A DNA stretch of 64,000 bases from Pseudomonas japonica (GTDB lineage Bacteria; Pseudomonadota; Gammaproteobacteria; Pseudomonadales; Pseudomonadaceae), in NCBI RefSeq assembly GCF_900188455.1, contig NZ_FZOL01000028.1, positions 1-64,000 on the forward strand, in the 5' to 3' direction. Under the pieces are notes generated by a model. It saw only the letters and a program-made list of their open reading frames with translations, did not search any database and was not told the DNA's origin. Every line of letters starts with the position of its first letter. The stretch's first letter is position 1. Below, one piece after another: positions 43,572 to 51,421 of the stretch. The position numbers were made by a program, and so were the translations under genes.

Positions 43572-43664
43572 GGTTACGCACACTCCATTGGCGGAATTGT
43601 GCTCAGCATAGATGCGGCAAGGCGTCTAGCAAGCCATCTGCCACCACCATTTATCGGCTGATCT

Positions 43665-44684
43665 TCAACTGCTTTCGCGGACCATCAGTTCGAACCCCAG
43701 ATCCCGCGACGCGCTCTGCCCGCGCCTGCCGTCGAGCAGATCGAGCAGGGCCTGCGCCGCGTGGTGACCGACGGCGGCCAGCCGCGTGCGGATCGAGGTC
43801 AGGCGCGGAACCGTGTGCGCCGAGGCCGGCAGGTCGTTGAAACCGACCATGGCCACCTGCTGCGGTACCCGGATGCCCTGGCGCTGGGCCTGGAAGATGG
43901 CGCCGTGGGCCAGGTCGTCGTTGCAGAAGAAGATCCCGTCGAGATCGCCATGGCGCGCCAGCAACTGGCTGAACAGCTCGCCGCCGAGGCCGATGGCGGA
44001 CGGTTGCGGCACCATCAGTTCCAGGTCGGGGTCATGCAGCCCGGCTTCGCTCAAGGCCCGGCGAAAGCCCGCGGCGCGCTGCAGCACGCGCTGATCCAAC
44101 TGCGCGGCGATGAAACCGAGGCGGCGTCGGCCGCGTTCGAGCAGGTGGCGGGCCGCGGCGTAACCGGCATCCTCCTGGGAGAAGCCGACGCAGACGCTGC
44201 CGTCGTGGTTGTCCAGCTCCATCATGTGTACCCGCGGTACGCCGCTGGCGGCGAGCATCCGCCGGGCGCCGTCGCTGCGCTCCAGGCCGGTGAGCAGCAG
44301 ACCGCGGGGCTGACAGGCCAGGTAACTGCGAATCAGGTTCTCTTCCACCGCGGGATCGTAGTGGTAGTTGCCGATCAGCACTTCCAGGCCGCGCGGGCGC
44401 AGGACATCGTGGATGGCGTCGAGGGTCTCGACGAACAACTGGTTGGACAGCGAGGGGATCAGCACTACCACCGACTGGCTCTGCGCCGAGGCCAGGGCGC
44501 GGGCGGCGGGATTGGCGACATAGCCCAGTTCGGCGGCGGCGGCCTTGACCCGGGTCACCAGGTCCGGCGCCACCGTGGCCACGCCACGCAGGGCGCGGGA
44601 CACGGTGATCGGCGAGACGCCGCAAAGCCGGGCGACTTCGGCGAGAGTGGGACGTCCAGTGGTACGGGAGCCAGTGCGGGTCAT
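43665..44684 (-). CDS. LacI-family repressor, GntR/PtxS-like
   Basis: 339 residues. The N-terminal helix-turn-helix and hinge read RPTLAEVARLCGVSPITVSRAL and LGYVANPAARALASAQSQSV, followed by a periplasmic-binding-type sensor domain. Sequence is close to the Pseudomonas gluconate/2-ketogluconate repressors, but no gluconate gene is adjacent. The nearest gene on the same strand is the Fe-alcohol dehydrogenase, beyond a REP. Target unknown. Confidence 0.8.
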   Translation of the reverse strand: MTRTGSRTTGRPTLAEVARLCGVSPITVSRALRGVATVAPDLVTRVKAAAAELGYVANPAARALASAQSQSVVVLIPSLSNQLFVETLDAIHDVLRPRGLEVLIGNYHYDPAVEENLIRSYLACQPRGLLLTGLERSDGARRMLAASGVPRVHMMELDNHDGSVCVGFSQEDAGYAAARHLLERGRRRLGFIAAQLDQRVLQRAAGFRRALSEAGLHDPDLELMVPQPSAIGLGGELFSQLLARHGDLDGIFFCNDDLAHGAIFQAQRQGIRVPQQVAMVGFNDLPASAHTVPRLTSIRTRLAAVGHHAAQALLDLLDGRRGQSASRDLGFELMVRESS

Positions 44685-44787
44685 GGGATCTCGGGTGGGG
44701 CGGGAAACCGGCTAGGTTAGTGGCGCGCCCCCAGACTGGCAACTTGCGAATGACTGGACGGTCACCCTCCCCCGGCCCGCCCCCCCC

Positions 44788-44918
44788 GTAGGAGCGAGGC
44801 TTGCCCGCGAAGGACCGCACAGCGGTCCCAAACCCGGATGACAGGGATCCTGCTGATCCACGGTGGTGCCTGGGTTGGGACCGCTGTGCGGTCCTTCGCG
44901 GGCAAGCCGCGCTCCTAC
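44788..44918. repeat. REP doublet with long spacer
   Basis: GTAGGAGCGAGGCTTGCCCG and its inverse, with GGACCGCACAGCGGTCC and GGACCGCTGTGCGGTCC hairpins and about 25 bp more spacer than the other copies. Confidence 0.85.
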
Positions 44919-44949
44919 GGGGAGGGCGTGAGGCGTCCAGCCATCTGTG

Positions 44950-46098
44950 CTAGAACGCCGCCTTGAACACCGCCTCGATCTCCACTTGGCTGGCCGGGCG
45001 TGGATTGGTCAGGCCGCAGGCATCCTTCAGGGCATTGGCCGCGAGGATCGGCACGTCCTCGACCTTGGCCCCGAGCACCGCGAGCCCTTGCGGAATCTCG
45101 ATATCCCGACTCAACGCCTCGATCGCCGCGATGGCCGCGCAGGCGCCCTGCTGGGCATCCAGCTCACGGATCTCCACCCCCAGCGCCCCCGCCACGTCCC
45201 GCAGGCGCGCCGCGCAGACCTTGGCATTGAAACGCTGCACATGGGGCAGCAGCACCGCGTTGCACACTCCGTGCGGCAGGTCATAGAAACCGCCGAGCTG
45301 GTGCGCCATGGCATGCACGTAGCCCAGCGAGGCGTTGTTGAACGCCATCCCCGCCAGGAACTGGGCATAGGCCATGGCCTCCCGCGCCTGCAGGTCATTG
45401 CCGTCGGCCACGGCCTGGCGCAGGTTGGCGCTGATCAATTCGATGGCCTTCAAGGCGCAGGCATCGGTGATCGGCGTCGCCGCGGTGGAGACATAGGCCT
45501 CCACCGCATGGGTCAGCGCGTCCATGCCCGTGGCCGCGGTCAGCGACTTCGGCATGCCGACCATCAGCGCCGGGTCATTCACCGAGAGGATCGGCGTGAC
45601 GTTGCGGTCGACGATGGCCATTTTCACGTGGCGCGCTTCGTCGGTGATGATGCAGAACCGGGTCATTTCGCTGGCGGTGCCGGCAGTGGTGTTGATCGCC
45701 ACCAGCGGCAACTGCGGCCTGGCCGAACGGTCCACGCCCTCGTAGTCGGCGATCTTGCCGCCATTGGTGGCGCACAGGGCGATGCCCTTGGCGCAGTCAT
45801 GGGGCGAGCCGCCGCCGAGGGAAATCACGAAGTCGCACTGCTCGCGCCGCAACATCGCCAGGCCCTGCTCGACGTTGGCGATGCTCGGGTTCGCCTTGGC
45901 CCCGTCGAACACCCGCGAATCGATGTCGCGCACCGCCAGTTGCTCGGCGATCCGCTCGGCCACGCCGGCCTTGGCCAGGCCTGTGTCGGTGACGATCAGC
46001 GCCTTGCGAAAACCGTGGCCGACGATGGCATTCAGCGCTTCTTCCAGGCAATCGATGCCCATGATGTTCACGGCGGGGATGAAAAACGTGCTGCTCAT
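44950..46098 (-). CDS. Iron-containing alcohol dehydrogenase (YiaY/ErcA-like)
   Basis: 382 residues, GAGG upstream of the ATG at 46098. Group III dehydrogenase signatures: the NAD-binding GGGSPHDCAKG (residues ~96-106), and iron ligands in GMDALTHAVEAY (Asp, His) and HAMAHQLGGFYDLPHG (two His). It oxidises or reduces a simple alcohol/aldehyde with NAD. In pseudomonads close relatives are tied to ethanol or 1,4-butanediol metabolism; the substrate is not fixed by the context. Confidence 0.85.
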   Translation of the reverse strand: MSSTFFIPAVNIMGIDCLEEALNAIVGHGFRKALIVTDTGLAKAGVAERIAEQLAVRDIDSRVFDGAKANPSIANVEQGLAMLRREQCDFVISLGGGSPHDCAKGIALCATNGGKIADYEGVDRSARPQLPLVAINTTAGTASEMTRFCIITDEARHVKMAIVDRNVTPILSVNDPALMVGMPKSLTAATGMDALTHAVEAYVSTAATPITDACALKAIELISANLRQAVADGNDLQAREAMAYAQFLAGMAFNNASLGYVHAMAHQLGGFYDLPHGVCNAVLLPHVQRFNAKVCAARLRDVAGALGVEIRELDAQQGACAAIAAIEALSRDIEIPQGLAVLGAKVEDVPILAANALKDACGLTNPRPASQVEIEAVFKAAF

Positions 46099-46177
46099 GG
46101 CGGGTACCTCATCTGGCGTGTCTCGATACCCTCAGCATCCGCCGCCCATGGGCAGCCCGTGTTGATCCAGGGCAAGC

Positions 46178-47740
46178 TCAGCCGAGGAACAGGCGATAGG
46201 CCGGATTGTCGGTCTCGTCCCAGTAGCGATAGCCCATGGCATCCAGCAGGCCCGGCAGGTCGGCGCGTTCGTCCGCCGGCACTTCCAGGGCGGCGAACAC
46301 CCGGGCATCGGCGGCGCCGTGGTTGCGGTAGTGGAACAGGCTGATGTTCCAGCGCTTGCCCAGGCTCTCCAGGAAGCCCAGCAGCGCCCCCGGCCGCTCG
46401 GGGAACTCGAAGCGCAGCACGCGCTCTTCGGCACCCGGCCCGGCATGGCCGCCGACGGTGTGGCGGATATGCAGCTTGGCCAGTTCGTTGTCGGTCAGGT
46501 CGAGCACTTCGTAGCCCTGCTCGCGCAGGCTGGCCAGCAGCGCGTCGCGCGGATCGGTGACGGGATGGGTCTGCACGCCGACGAACAGCCGCGCTTCCTT
46601 GCCCGGGTAGTAGCGGTAGTTGAACTCGGTGATCTGACGACGGCCGAGGGCCTGGCAGAAGGCACGGAAACTGCCCGGACGCTCGGGGATGGTCACCGCG
46701 ATCACCGCCTCGCGCTGCTCGCCCAGCTCGGCGCGCTCGGCGACATGGCGCAGGCGGTCGAAGTTGACGTTGGCCCCGGAATCGATCGCCACCAGGGTCT
46801 GCCCGCTCACCCCGCGGGCGGCCACGTACTTCTTGATCCCGGCCACGGCCAGGGCGCCGGACGGCTCGGTGATGGAACGGGTGTCGTCGTAGATGTCCTT
46901 GATCGCCGCGCACAGTTCGTCGCTGCTGACGGTGATCACTTCATCGACGTAGTGCCGGCAGATCTCGAAGCAATGCGCGCCGATCTGCGCCACCGCCACG
47001 CCGTCGGCGAAGGTGCCGACCTGCGGCAGGACCACACGCTCGCCCGCGGCCAGGGCCGCCTGCAGGCAGTTGGAATCCTGCGGTTCGACGCCGATCACCT
47101 TGACCTCCGGACGCAGGTATTTGACATACGCGGCGATCCCCGAGATCAGCCCGCCGCCGCCCACCGGCACGAAGATCGCATCCAGCGCCCCCGGTTGCTG
47201 GCGGAGGATTTCCATGGCCACGGTGCCCTGCCCGGCGATCACGTCCTGGTCGTCGAACGGCGGAACGAAGGTGGCGCCGTCGCGCTGCGCCAGTTGCAGG
47301 GCATGGGCCAGGGCGCGGGGGAAGGCATCGCCGTGCAGCACCGCGTGACCGCCACGGGAGCGCACGCCCTCGACCTTCAGCGCCGGCGTGGTCTCGGGCA
47401 TGACGATGGTGGCCTTGATCCCCAGTTCGCGGGCGGCCAGGGCGACACCCTGGGCGTGGTTACCGGCGGACGCGGTGATCACGCCGCGCGCGCGCTGCTC
47501 GGCGGTCAGCTGGCTGAGGCGGTTGTAGGCACCGCGGATCTTGAAGGAGAAGGTCGGCTGCAGGTCTTCACGCTTGAGCAGCACGTTGTTGCCCAGTTGC
47601 GCCGACAGCGCGCGGGCCGCTTGCAGCGGGGTTTCAATGGCCAGGTCGTACACCGGTGCGGACAGAATCCGGCGCACGTAGTCCGACAGCAGGTTGGGTG
47701 CGCTGACAGGTGCGGTGGGGCATGCGGTGAGGCTGGTCAT
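46178..47740 (-). CDS. ilvA: Threonine ammonia-lyase, biosynthetic
   Basis: 520 residues. The N-terminal catalytic domain has the PLP lysine K67 in SFKIRGAYN, the phosphate-binding GGGGLISG and the SAGNHAQGVA motif. The C-terminal ~190 residues hold two ACT-like regulatory units for Ile/Val control. It converts threonine to 2-oxobutanoate, the first step of isoleucine synthesis. It is about 15 residues longer at the N-terminus than the usual Pseudomonas IlvA, so it may be a second copy. Its upstream region holds a leader peptide, an attenuator and a hairpin over the ribosome site. Confidence 0.9.
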   Translation of the reverse strand: MTSLTACPTAPVSAPNLLSDYVRRILSAPVYDLAIETPLQAARALSAQLGNNVLLKREDLQPTFSFKIRGAYNRLSQLTAEQRARGVITASAGNHAQGVALAARELGIKATIVMPETTPALKVEGVRSRGGHAVLHGDAFPRALAHALQLAQRDGATFVPPFDDQDVIAGQGTVAMEILRQQPGALDAIFVPVGGGGLISGIAAYVKYLRPEVKVIGVEPQDSNCLQAALAAGERVVLPQVGTFADGVAVAQIGAHCFEICRHYVDEVITVSSDELCAAIKDIYDDTRSITEPSGALAVAGIKKYVAARGVSGQTLVAIDSGANVNFDRLRHVAERAELGEQREAVIAVTIPERPGSFRAFCQALGRRQITEFNYRYYPGKEARLFVGVQTHPVTDPRDALLASLREQGYEVLDLTDNELAKLHIRHTVGGHAGPGAEERVLRFEFPERPGALLGFLESLGKRWNISLFHYRNHGAADARVFAALEVPADERADLPGLLDAMGYRYWDETDNPAYRLFLG

Positions 47741-47745
47741 CGGTA

Positions 47746-47775
47746 ACTCCTGGTTTTTTCAAAAAGCCCAGGAGT
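47746..47775 (-). promoter_or_regulatory. Hairpin that hides the ilvA ribosome site
   Basis: In the transcript ACTCCTGG pairs perfectly with CCAGGAGT around GCTTTTTGAAAAAA. The right arm contains the AGGAG Shine-Dalgarno of ilvA five bases before its ATG, so folding should block translation. Confidence 0.55.
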
Positions 47776-47785
47776 CGAGAGAAAG

Positions 47786-47806
47786 AACCCGCCTCCAGGG
47801 CGGGTT
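47786..47806 (-). terminator. Attenuator hairpin in the ilvA leader
   Basis: AACCCGCC and GGCGGGTT form an 8-bp stem with a five-base loop, followed in the transcript by CTTTCTCTC. It lies 15 bases after the leader-peptide stop, the usual place for an attenuator. Confidence 0.65.
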
Positions 47807-47821
47807 CGGTGCAAGTGCCAG

Positions 47822-47887
47822 CTAGCCCGCCAATCCGATAATGGCGGTAATAATGCTGCTGGTCGGCAAATGCGGGAAGGTATTCAT
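47822..47887 (-). CDS. ilvA leader peptide, 21 aa
   Basis: ATG at 47887, stop TAG at 47822-47824. The peptide starts MNTFPHLPTSS and continues IITAIIGLAG: four Ile and two Thr among 21 residues, with paired Ile codons, as expected of an isoleucine/threonine-sensing leader. It ends just before the attenuator hairpin. The predicted transcription start is only about two bases upstream, so it may be translated as a leaderless message; no Shine-Dalgarno is present. Confidence 0.65.
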   Translation of the reverse strand: MNTFPHLPTSSIITAIIGLAG

Positions 47888-47895
47888 GGGGGTCG

Positions 47896-47924
47896 AAACT
47901 AGCGAAACGTTTTTGCCAAGTCAA
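47896..47924 (-). promoter_or_regulatory. Sigma70 promoter of the ilvA leader
   Basis: On the minus strand TTGACT (47919-47924) and TAGTTT (47896-47901) are separated by exactly 17 bp. The start site would be near 47889, two bases before the leader ATG. Confidence 0.65.
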
Positions 47925-47944
47925 CGACTGATTCAAAAAGTTGC

Positions 47945-47960
47945 TGCGACAGGTGTCGCA
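47945..47960. promoter_or_regulatory. 16-bp palindrome between ilvA leader and wecB
   Basis: TGCGACAGGTGTCGCA is a perfect inverted repeat around GG. It lies about 20 bp upstream of the ilvA -35 box and 123 bp before the wecB start, so it could serve either gene. The binding protein is unknown. Confidence 0.35.
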
Positions 47961-48083
47961 AAGCCCCCGACACTGCACCAAAAAAGCCCAGCCCTGATTG
48001 GACAAGGGTTGAGTCCGCTGCTTGTATCTAGTTCCTGCACCCATGCACCCCGCGTATGACTCACTCAACTGAGAGACCGGACC

Positions 48084-49250
48084 ATGAGCGAAGGAATGTC
48101 CTGCAAAGTCATGATGGTGTTCGGCACCCGCCCGGAAGCGATCAAGATGGCCCCGCTGGCCCGGGTGTTGCGCGAGTGGCCCGGGATCGAGCTGAACATC
48201 TGCTCCACCGGCCAGCACCGGGAAATGCTCCAGCAAGTCCTGCACGACTTCGGCCTGAAGGTCGACGAAGACCTGGAGGTGATGACCCAGAACCAGACCC
48301 TCAACGGTCTCTCGCAACAGTTGCTCACGCATATCGACGCCGCCTACGAACGTTTCCAACCACGCATCGTCCTGGTCCATGGCGACACCACCACCAGCTT
48401 CATCGCCGCCCTCGCCGCCTTCAACCGGCAGATCGCCATCGCCCATGTCGAAGCCGGCCTGCGCACCGGCAACCTGCGCCAGCCCTGGCCGGAGGAAGCC
48501 AACCGGCGCCTGACCGGGGTCATCGCCGACCTGCATTTCCCGCCGACCCGGGATTCGCGCGACAACCTGCTGCGCGAGGGCGTGCCCCTGGAACACATGG
48601 AAGTCACCGGCAACACGGTGATCGATGCCCTGCTGTGGATGCGCGAGGACCTCAAGCGCAGTCGCTGGCAGCCCGCCGCCGACTCGCCGCTGGCCGCCCT
48701 GCGCGACGATCAGCGGCTGATCCTGATCACCGGGCACCGACGGGAAAACTTCGGCCCGGGCTTCGAGCGCATCTGCCTGGCCCTGGCCGAACTGGCCCTG
48801 CGTTACCCCGATGTGCAGTTCGTCTACCCGGTCCACCTCAACCCGCAGGTGCAGAAGGCGGTGTACTCGGTGCTGTCGCACCAGCCCAACATCCACCTGA
48901 TCGCACCGCAGGACTACCGGCATTTCGTCTGGCTGATGGACCGCGCCTACCTGATCCTCACCGACTCCGGCGGCGTCCAGGAAGAAGCCCCGGCCCTGGG
49001 CAAACCGGTACTGGTGCTGCGCAAGGTCACCGAGCGCCCGGCGGTGCTGGCGGGCGGCACGGTGATGCTGGTCGGTACCCTGACCGAACGCATCGTCAGG
49101 GAGACCAGCCACCTGCTGGATGATCCCGCGACCTACACGCGCATGAGCCAGGTGTTCTTCCCGGTCGGCGACGGCCACGCCAGCCAGCGCATCGCCGAGC
49201 GCCTGCAGCGCTGGCTGGAGGAAAGCAGCGACGGGCACGCGGCCTCATGA
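48084..49250 (+). CDS. wecB: Non-hydrolysing UDP-GlcNAc 2-epimerase
   Basis: 388 residues. Family signatures: GTRPEAIKMAPLARVL at the start, HVEAGLRTGN, GHRRENFG, and DSGGVQEEAPALGKPVL. It interconverts UDP-GlcNAc and UDP-ManNAc in the cytosol. Its stop overlaps the nfrB start (ATGA), so epimerase and glycosyltransferase are made together. This implies a ManNAc-containing product, as proposed for the E. coli NfrB glycan, where WecB is the shared epimerase. No other enterobacterial-common-antigen or O-antigen genes are near. Confidence 0.9.
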   Translation: MSEGMSCKVMMVFGTRPEAIKMAPLARVLREWPGIELNICSTGQHREMLQQVLHDFGLKVDEDLEVMTQNQTLNGLSQQLLTHIDAAYERFQPRIVLVHGDTTTSFIAALAAFNRQIAIAHVEAGLRTGNLRQPWPEEANRRLTGVIADLHFPPTRDSRDNLLREGVPLEHMEVTGNTVIDALLWMREDLKRSRWQPAADSPLAALRDDQRLILITGHRRENFGPGFERICLALAELALRYPDVQFVYPVHLNPQVQKAVYSVLSHQPNIHLIAPQDYRHFVWLMDRAYLILTDSGGVQEEAPALGKPVLVLRKVTERPAVLAGGTVMLVGTLTERIVRETSHLLDDPATYTRMSQVFFPVGDGHASQRIAERLQRWLEESSDGHAAS

Positions 49251-51421
49251 GTCTGTTCTGGGTCGATGTCCTCACCTACATCCTGTTCGGTCTGAAGTGG
49301 CTGGCGATCGTTCTCGCCAGCCTGATGTTCCTCCTCGGCCTCGATGACCTGTTCATCGACATCGTCTACTGGGGACGCAAGCTGATTCGCCTGTTTCGCA
49401 TCTACGACAAGCACGAGCGGGCCGACGAGAAACGCCTGTTCGAGGTCAAGGAAAAACCCCTGGCGATCATGGTCCCGGCCTGGAACGAGGTCGGCGTGGT
49501 CGGCGAGATGGCGCGCCTGGCGGCCTCGACCCTGGACTACGAGAACTACCAGATCTTCGTCGGCACCTACCCCAACGACCCGCAGACCCAGGCCGACGTC
49601 GACGCCGTGTGCCTGCACTACCCCAACGTGCACAAGGTGGTCTGCGCCCGCCCCGGCCCGACCAGCAAGGCCGACTGCCTGAACAATGTGATCGACGCGA
49701 TCCTGCGCTTCGAACGTGACGCGCGCATCGAATTCGCCGGCTTCATCCTGCATGACGCCGAAGACGTGATCTCGCCCATGGAGCTGCGCCTGTACAACTA
49801 CCTGCTGCCGAACAAGGACATGATCCAGATCCCGGTCTACCCCTTCGCCCCCGAGTGGCAGGGCTTCACCGCCGGGCACTATGTCGACGAGTTCGCCGAG
49901 AACCACGGCAAGGACGTCATCGTCCGCGAGGCCCTGACCGGCCAGGTGCCCAGCGCCGGGGTCGGCACCTGCTTCAGTCGGCGCGCCATCGGCGCCCTGC
50001 TGGAAGACGGCGACGGCATCGCCTTCGACGTGCAGAGCCTGACCGAGGACTACGACATCGGCTTTCGCCTGAAGCAGAAAGGTATGAAGTGCATCTTCGC
50101 CCGCTACTCCATCAGCGACCCGCAACTGGCCCTGCCGCAGACCTGGGTGCCGGGCATGAGCCGGGCCTTCTCCCAGGTGATCTGCGTGCGCGAGCACTTC
50201 CCGCGCGACTGGCAGCACGCGATCCGGCAGAAGTCGCGGTGGATCGTCGGCATCGTCTTCCAGGGCACCCGCAACCTCGGCTGGAGCCGCACGGGCGCGC
50301 TGAACTACTTCCTCTGGCGTGATCGCCGCGGGCTGTTCGCCTACCTGCTGAGCTTCCTGGTCAACCTGCTGCTCCTGGTGCTGCTGAGCATGTGGCTGAT
50401 CACCCTGGTCTTCCCCGAGGCCTGGCGCTTCCCGTCGATCCTCTCCGACAGCGTCCTGCTCAGCACCCTGCTCTGGCTCAACGGTTTTCTCCTGCTCAAC
50501 CGGCTGTTCCAGCGCGGCTGGTTCGTCACCCGCTACTACGGGATCTTCCAGGGCCTGCTGTCGGCGCCACGGATGATGTGGAGCAACTTCGTCAACTTCT
50601 TCGCCAACGTCCGCGCCCTGCGCCAGGTCCTGGAAATGGGCGACTCGCGGCGCGTGGCCTGGGACAAGACCACCCATGAGTTCCCCGCCCTCGCGGCGCC
50701 GGCGCGCACGCCGCTGGGTCATCGCCTGGTCGAAAAAGGCCTGCTCAGCGAGGAGCAGTTGCAGGCGGCGATCACCGCGCCGGAACGCCGCCGCCTGGGG
50801 CGCGAGCTGCTGGTCCGCGGGCTGATCGACAGCGAACAGCTGGTGCAGACGCTGTCCGAACAGCTGGATATCCCCTGGGCGCCACTGAACCCGTTCCAGA
50901 TCGATGCCCACCTGATCGCCCAGTTGCCGCGCCGGCTTGCCGTGCACTACGGCGTGCTGCCGGTGGCCGAGGACGGCGCGACCCTGGTGCTGGCCAGCGA
51001 AAGCCCGGTCAGCCAGGTGTCGCTGGGGGCCATCGCCCGCCAGCTCAAGCGCCCGGTCAGTTGCCGCCTGGCGCCGCAGGGACGGGTCACCCTGGGCCTG
51101 CGCTACAACTACCCGAGCCCCTGGCAGAAGGAGGAAACCCGGCAGATGCTCGCGGTCCTCGAACGCCACCAGGACGACGCCGAGCTGATCGAGCGGGTCA
51201 GCCATCACCAGGTCCTGCTCGGCACGCTCCTGCAGACCCGCGGCATGGTCCCCGCCACCCTGTTCAACCAGGTGATGATCGACTTCCATCCGGAGCAGAC
51301 CAGCCTCGGCGACTACCTGATCGAACGCGGCATCATCAGCGAGCAGGTGCTGGAAGACGCCCTGGCCGAACAGGCCGCGGAACAGCAGGCGGCCCATCGC
51401 ATCATCCAGGAGGTGGCATGA
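49247..51421 (+). CDS. nfrB: NfrB-like c-di-GMP-controlled glycosyltransferase
   Basis: 724 residues, inner membrane. Two N-terminal helices (~8-40), then a family 2 glycosyltransferase with PAWNE (~77), DAED (~168), TEDYD (~265) and QKSRW (~329), the QxxRW-type motif of processive synthases. Two or more membrane helices follow (~365-430). The C-terminal part (from ~485) is an MshEN-type c-di-GMP receptor: LGHRLVEKGLLSEEQLQAAI and LGRELLVRGLIDSEQLVQTL, with a further unit LGDYLIERGIISEQVLEDAL near the end. E. coli NfrB needs c-di-GMP and makes the phage N4 receptor glycan. Overlaps wecB and nfrA by four bases. Confidence 0.9.
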   Translation: MSLFWVDVLTYILFGLKWLAIVLASLMFLLGLDDLFIDIVYWGRKLIRLFRIYDKHERADEKRLFEVKEKPLAIMVPAWNEVGVVGEMARLAASTLDYENYQIFVGTYPNDPQTQADVDAVCLHYPNVHKVVCARPGPTSKADCLNNVIDAILRFERDARIEFAGFILHDAEDVISPMELRLYNYLLPNKDMIQIPVYPFAPEWQGFTAGHYVDEFAENHGKDVIVREALTGQVPSAGVGTCFSRRAIGALLEDGDGIAFDVQSLTEDYDIGFRLKQKGMKCIFARYSISDPQLALPQTWVPGMSRAFSQVICVREHFPRDWQHAIRQKSRWIVGIVFQGTRNLGWSRTGALNYFLWRDRRGLFAYLLSFLVNLLLLVLLSMWLITLVFPEAWRFPSILSDSVLLSTLLWLNGFLLLNRLFQRGWFVTRYYGIFQGLLSAPRMMWSNFVNFFANVRALRQVLEMGDSRRVAWDKTTHEFPALAAPARTPLGHRLVEKGLLSEEQLQAAITAPERRRLGRELLVRGLIDSEQLVQTLSEQLDIPWAPLNPFQIDAHLIAQLPRRLAVHYGVLPVAEDGATLVLASESPVSQVSLGAIARQLKRPVSCRLAPQGRVTLGLRYNYPSPWQKEETRQMLAVLERHQDDAELIERVSHHQVLLGTLLQTRGMVPATLFNQVMIDFHPEQTSLGDYLIERGIISEQVLEDALAEQAAEQQAAHRIIQEVA

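Noticed and set aside
10541..44918. CRISPR array suggested by recurring GTAGGAGCG repeats
   Set aside because: Copies are scattered, paired in inverted orientation and form hairpins. They are REP doublets, not direct repeats with spacers.
47740..47890. A metabolite riboswitch upstream of ilvA
   Set aside because: The region is explained by a leader peptide, attenuator and ribosome-site hairpin. No known riboswitch core was recognised.
47946..47959. ArgR-type site (TGTCGC followed by AA eight bases later)
   Set aside because: TGTCGC is present, but the expected AA is not at the right distance. Kept only as an unassigned palindrome.
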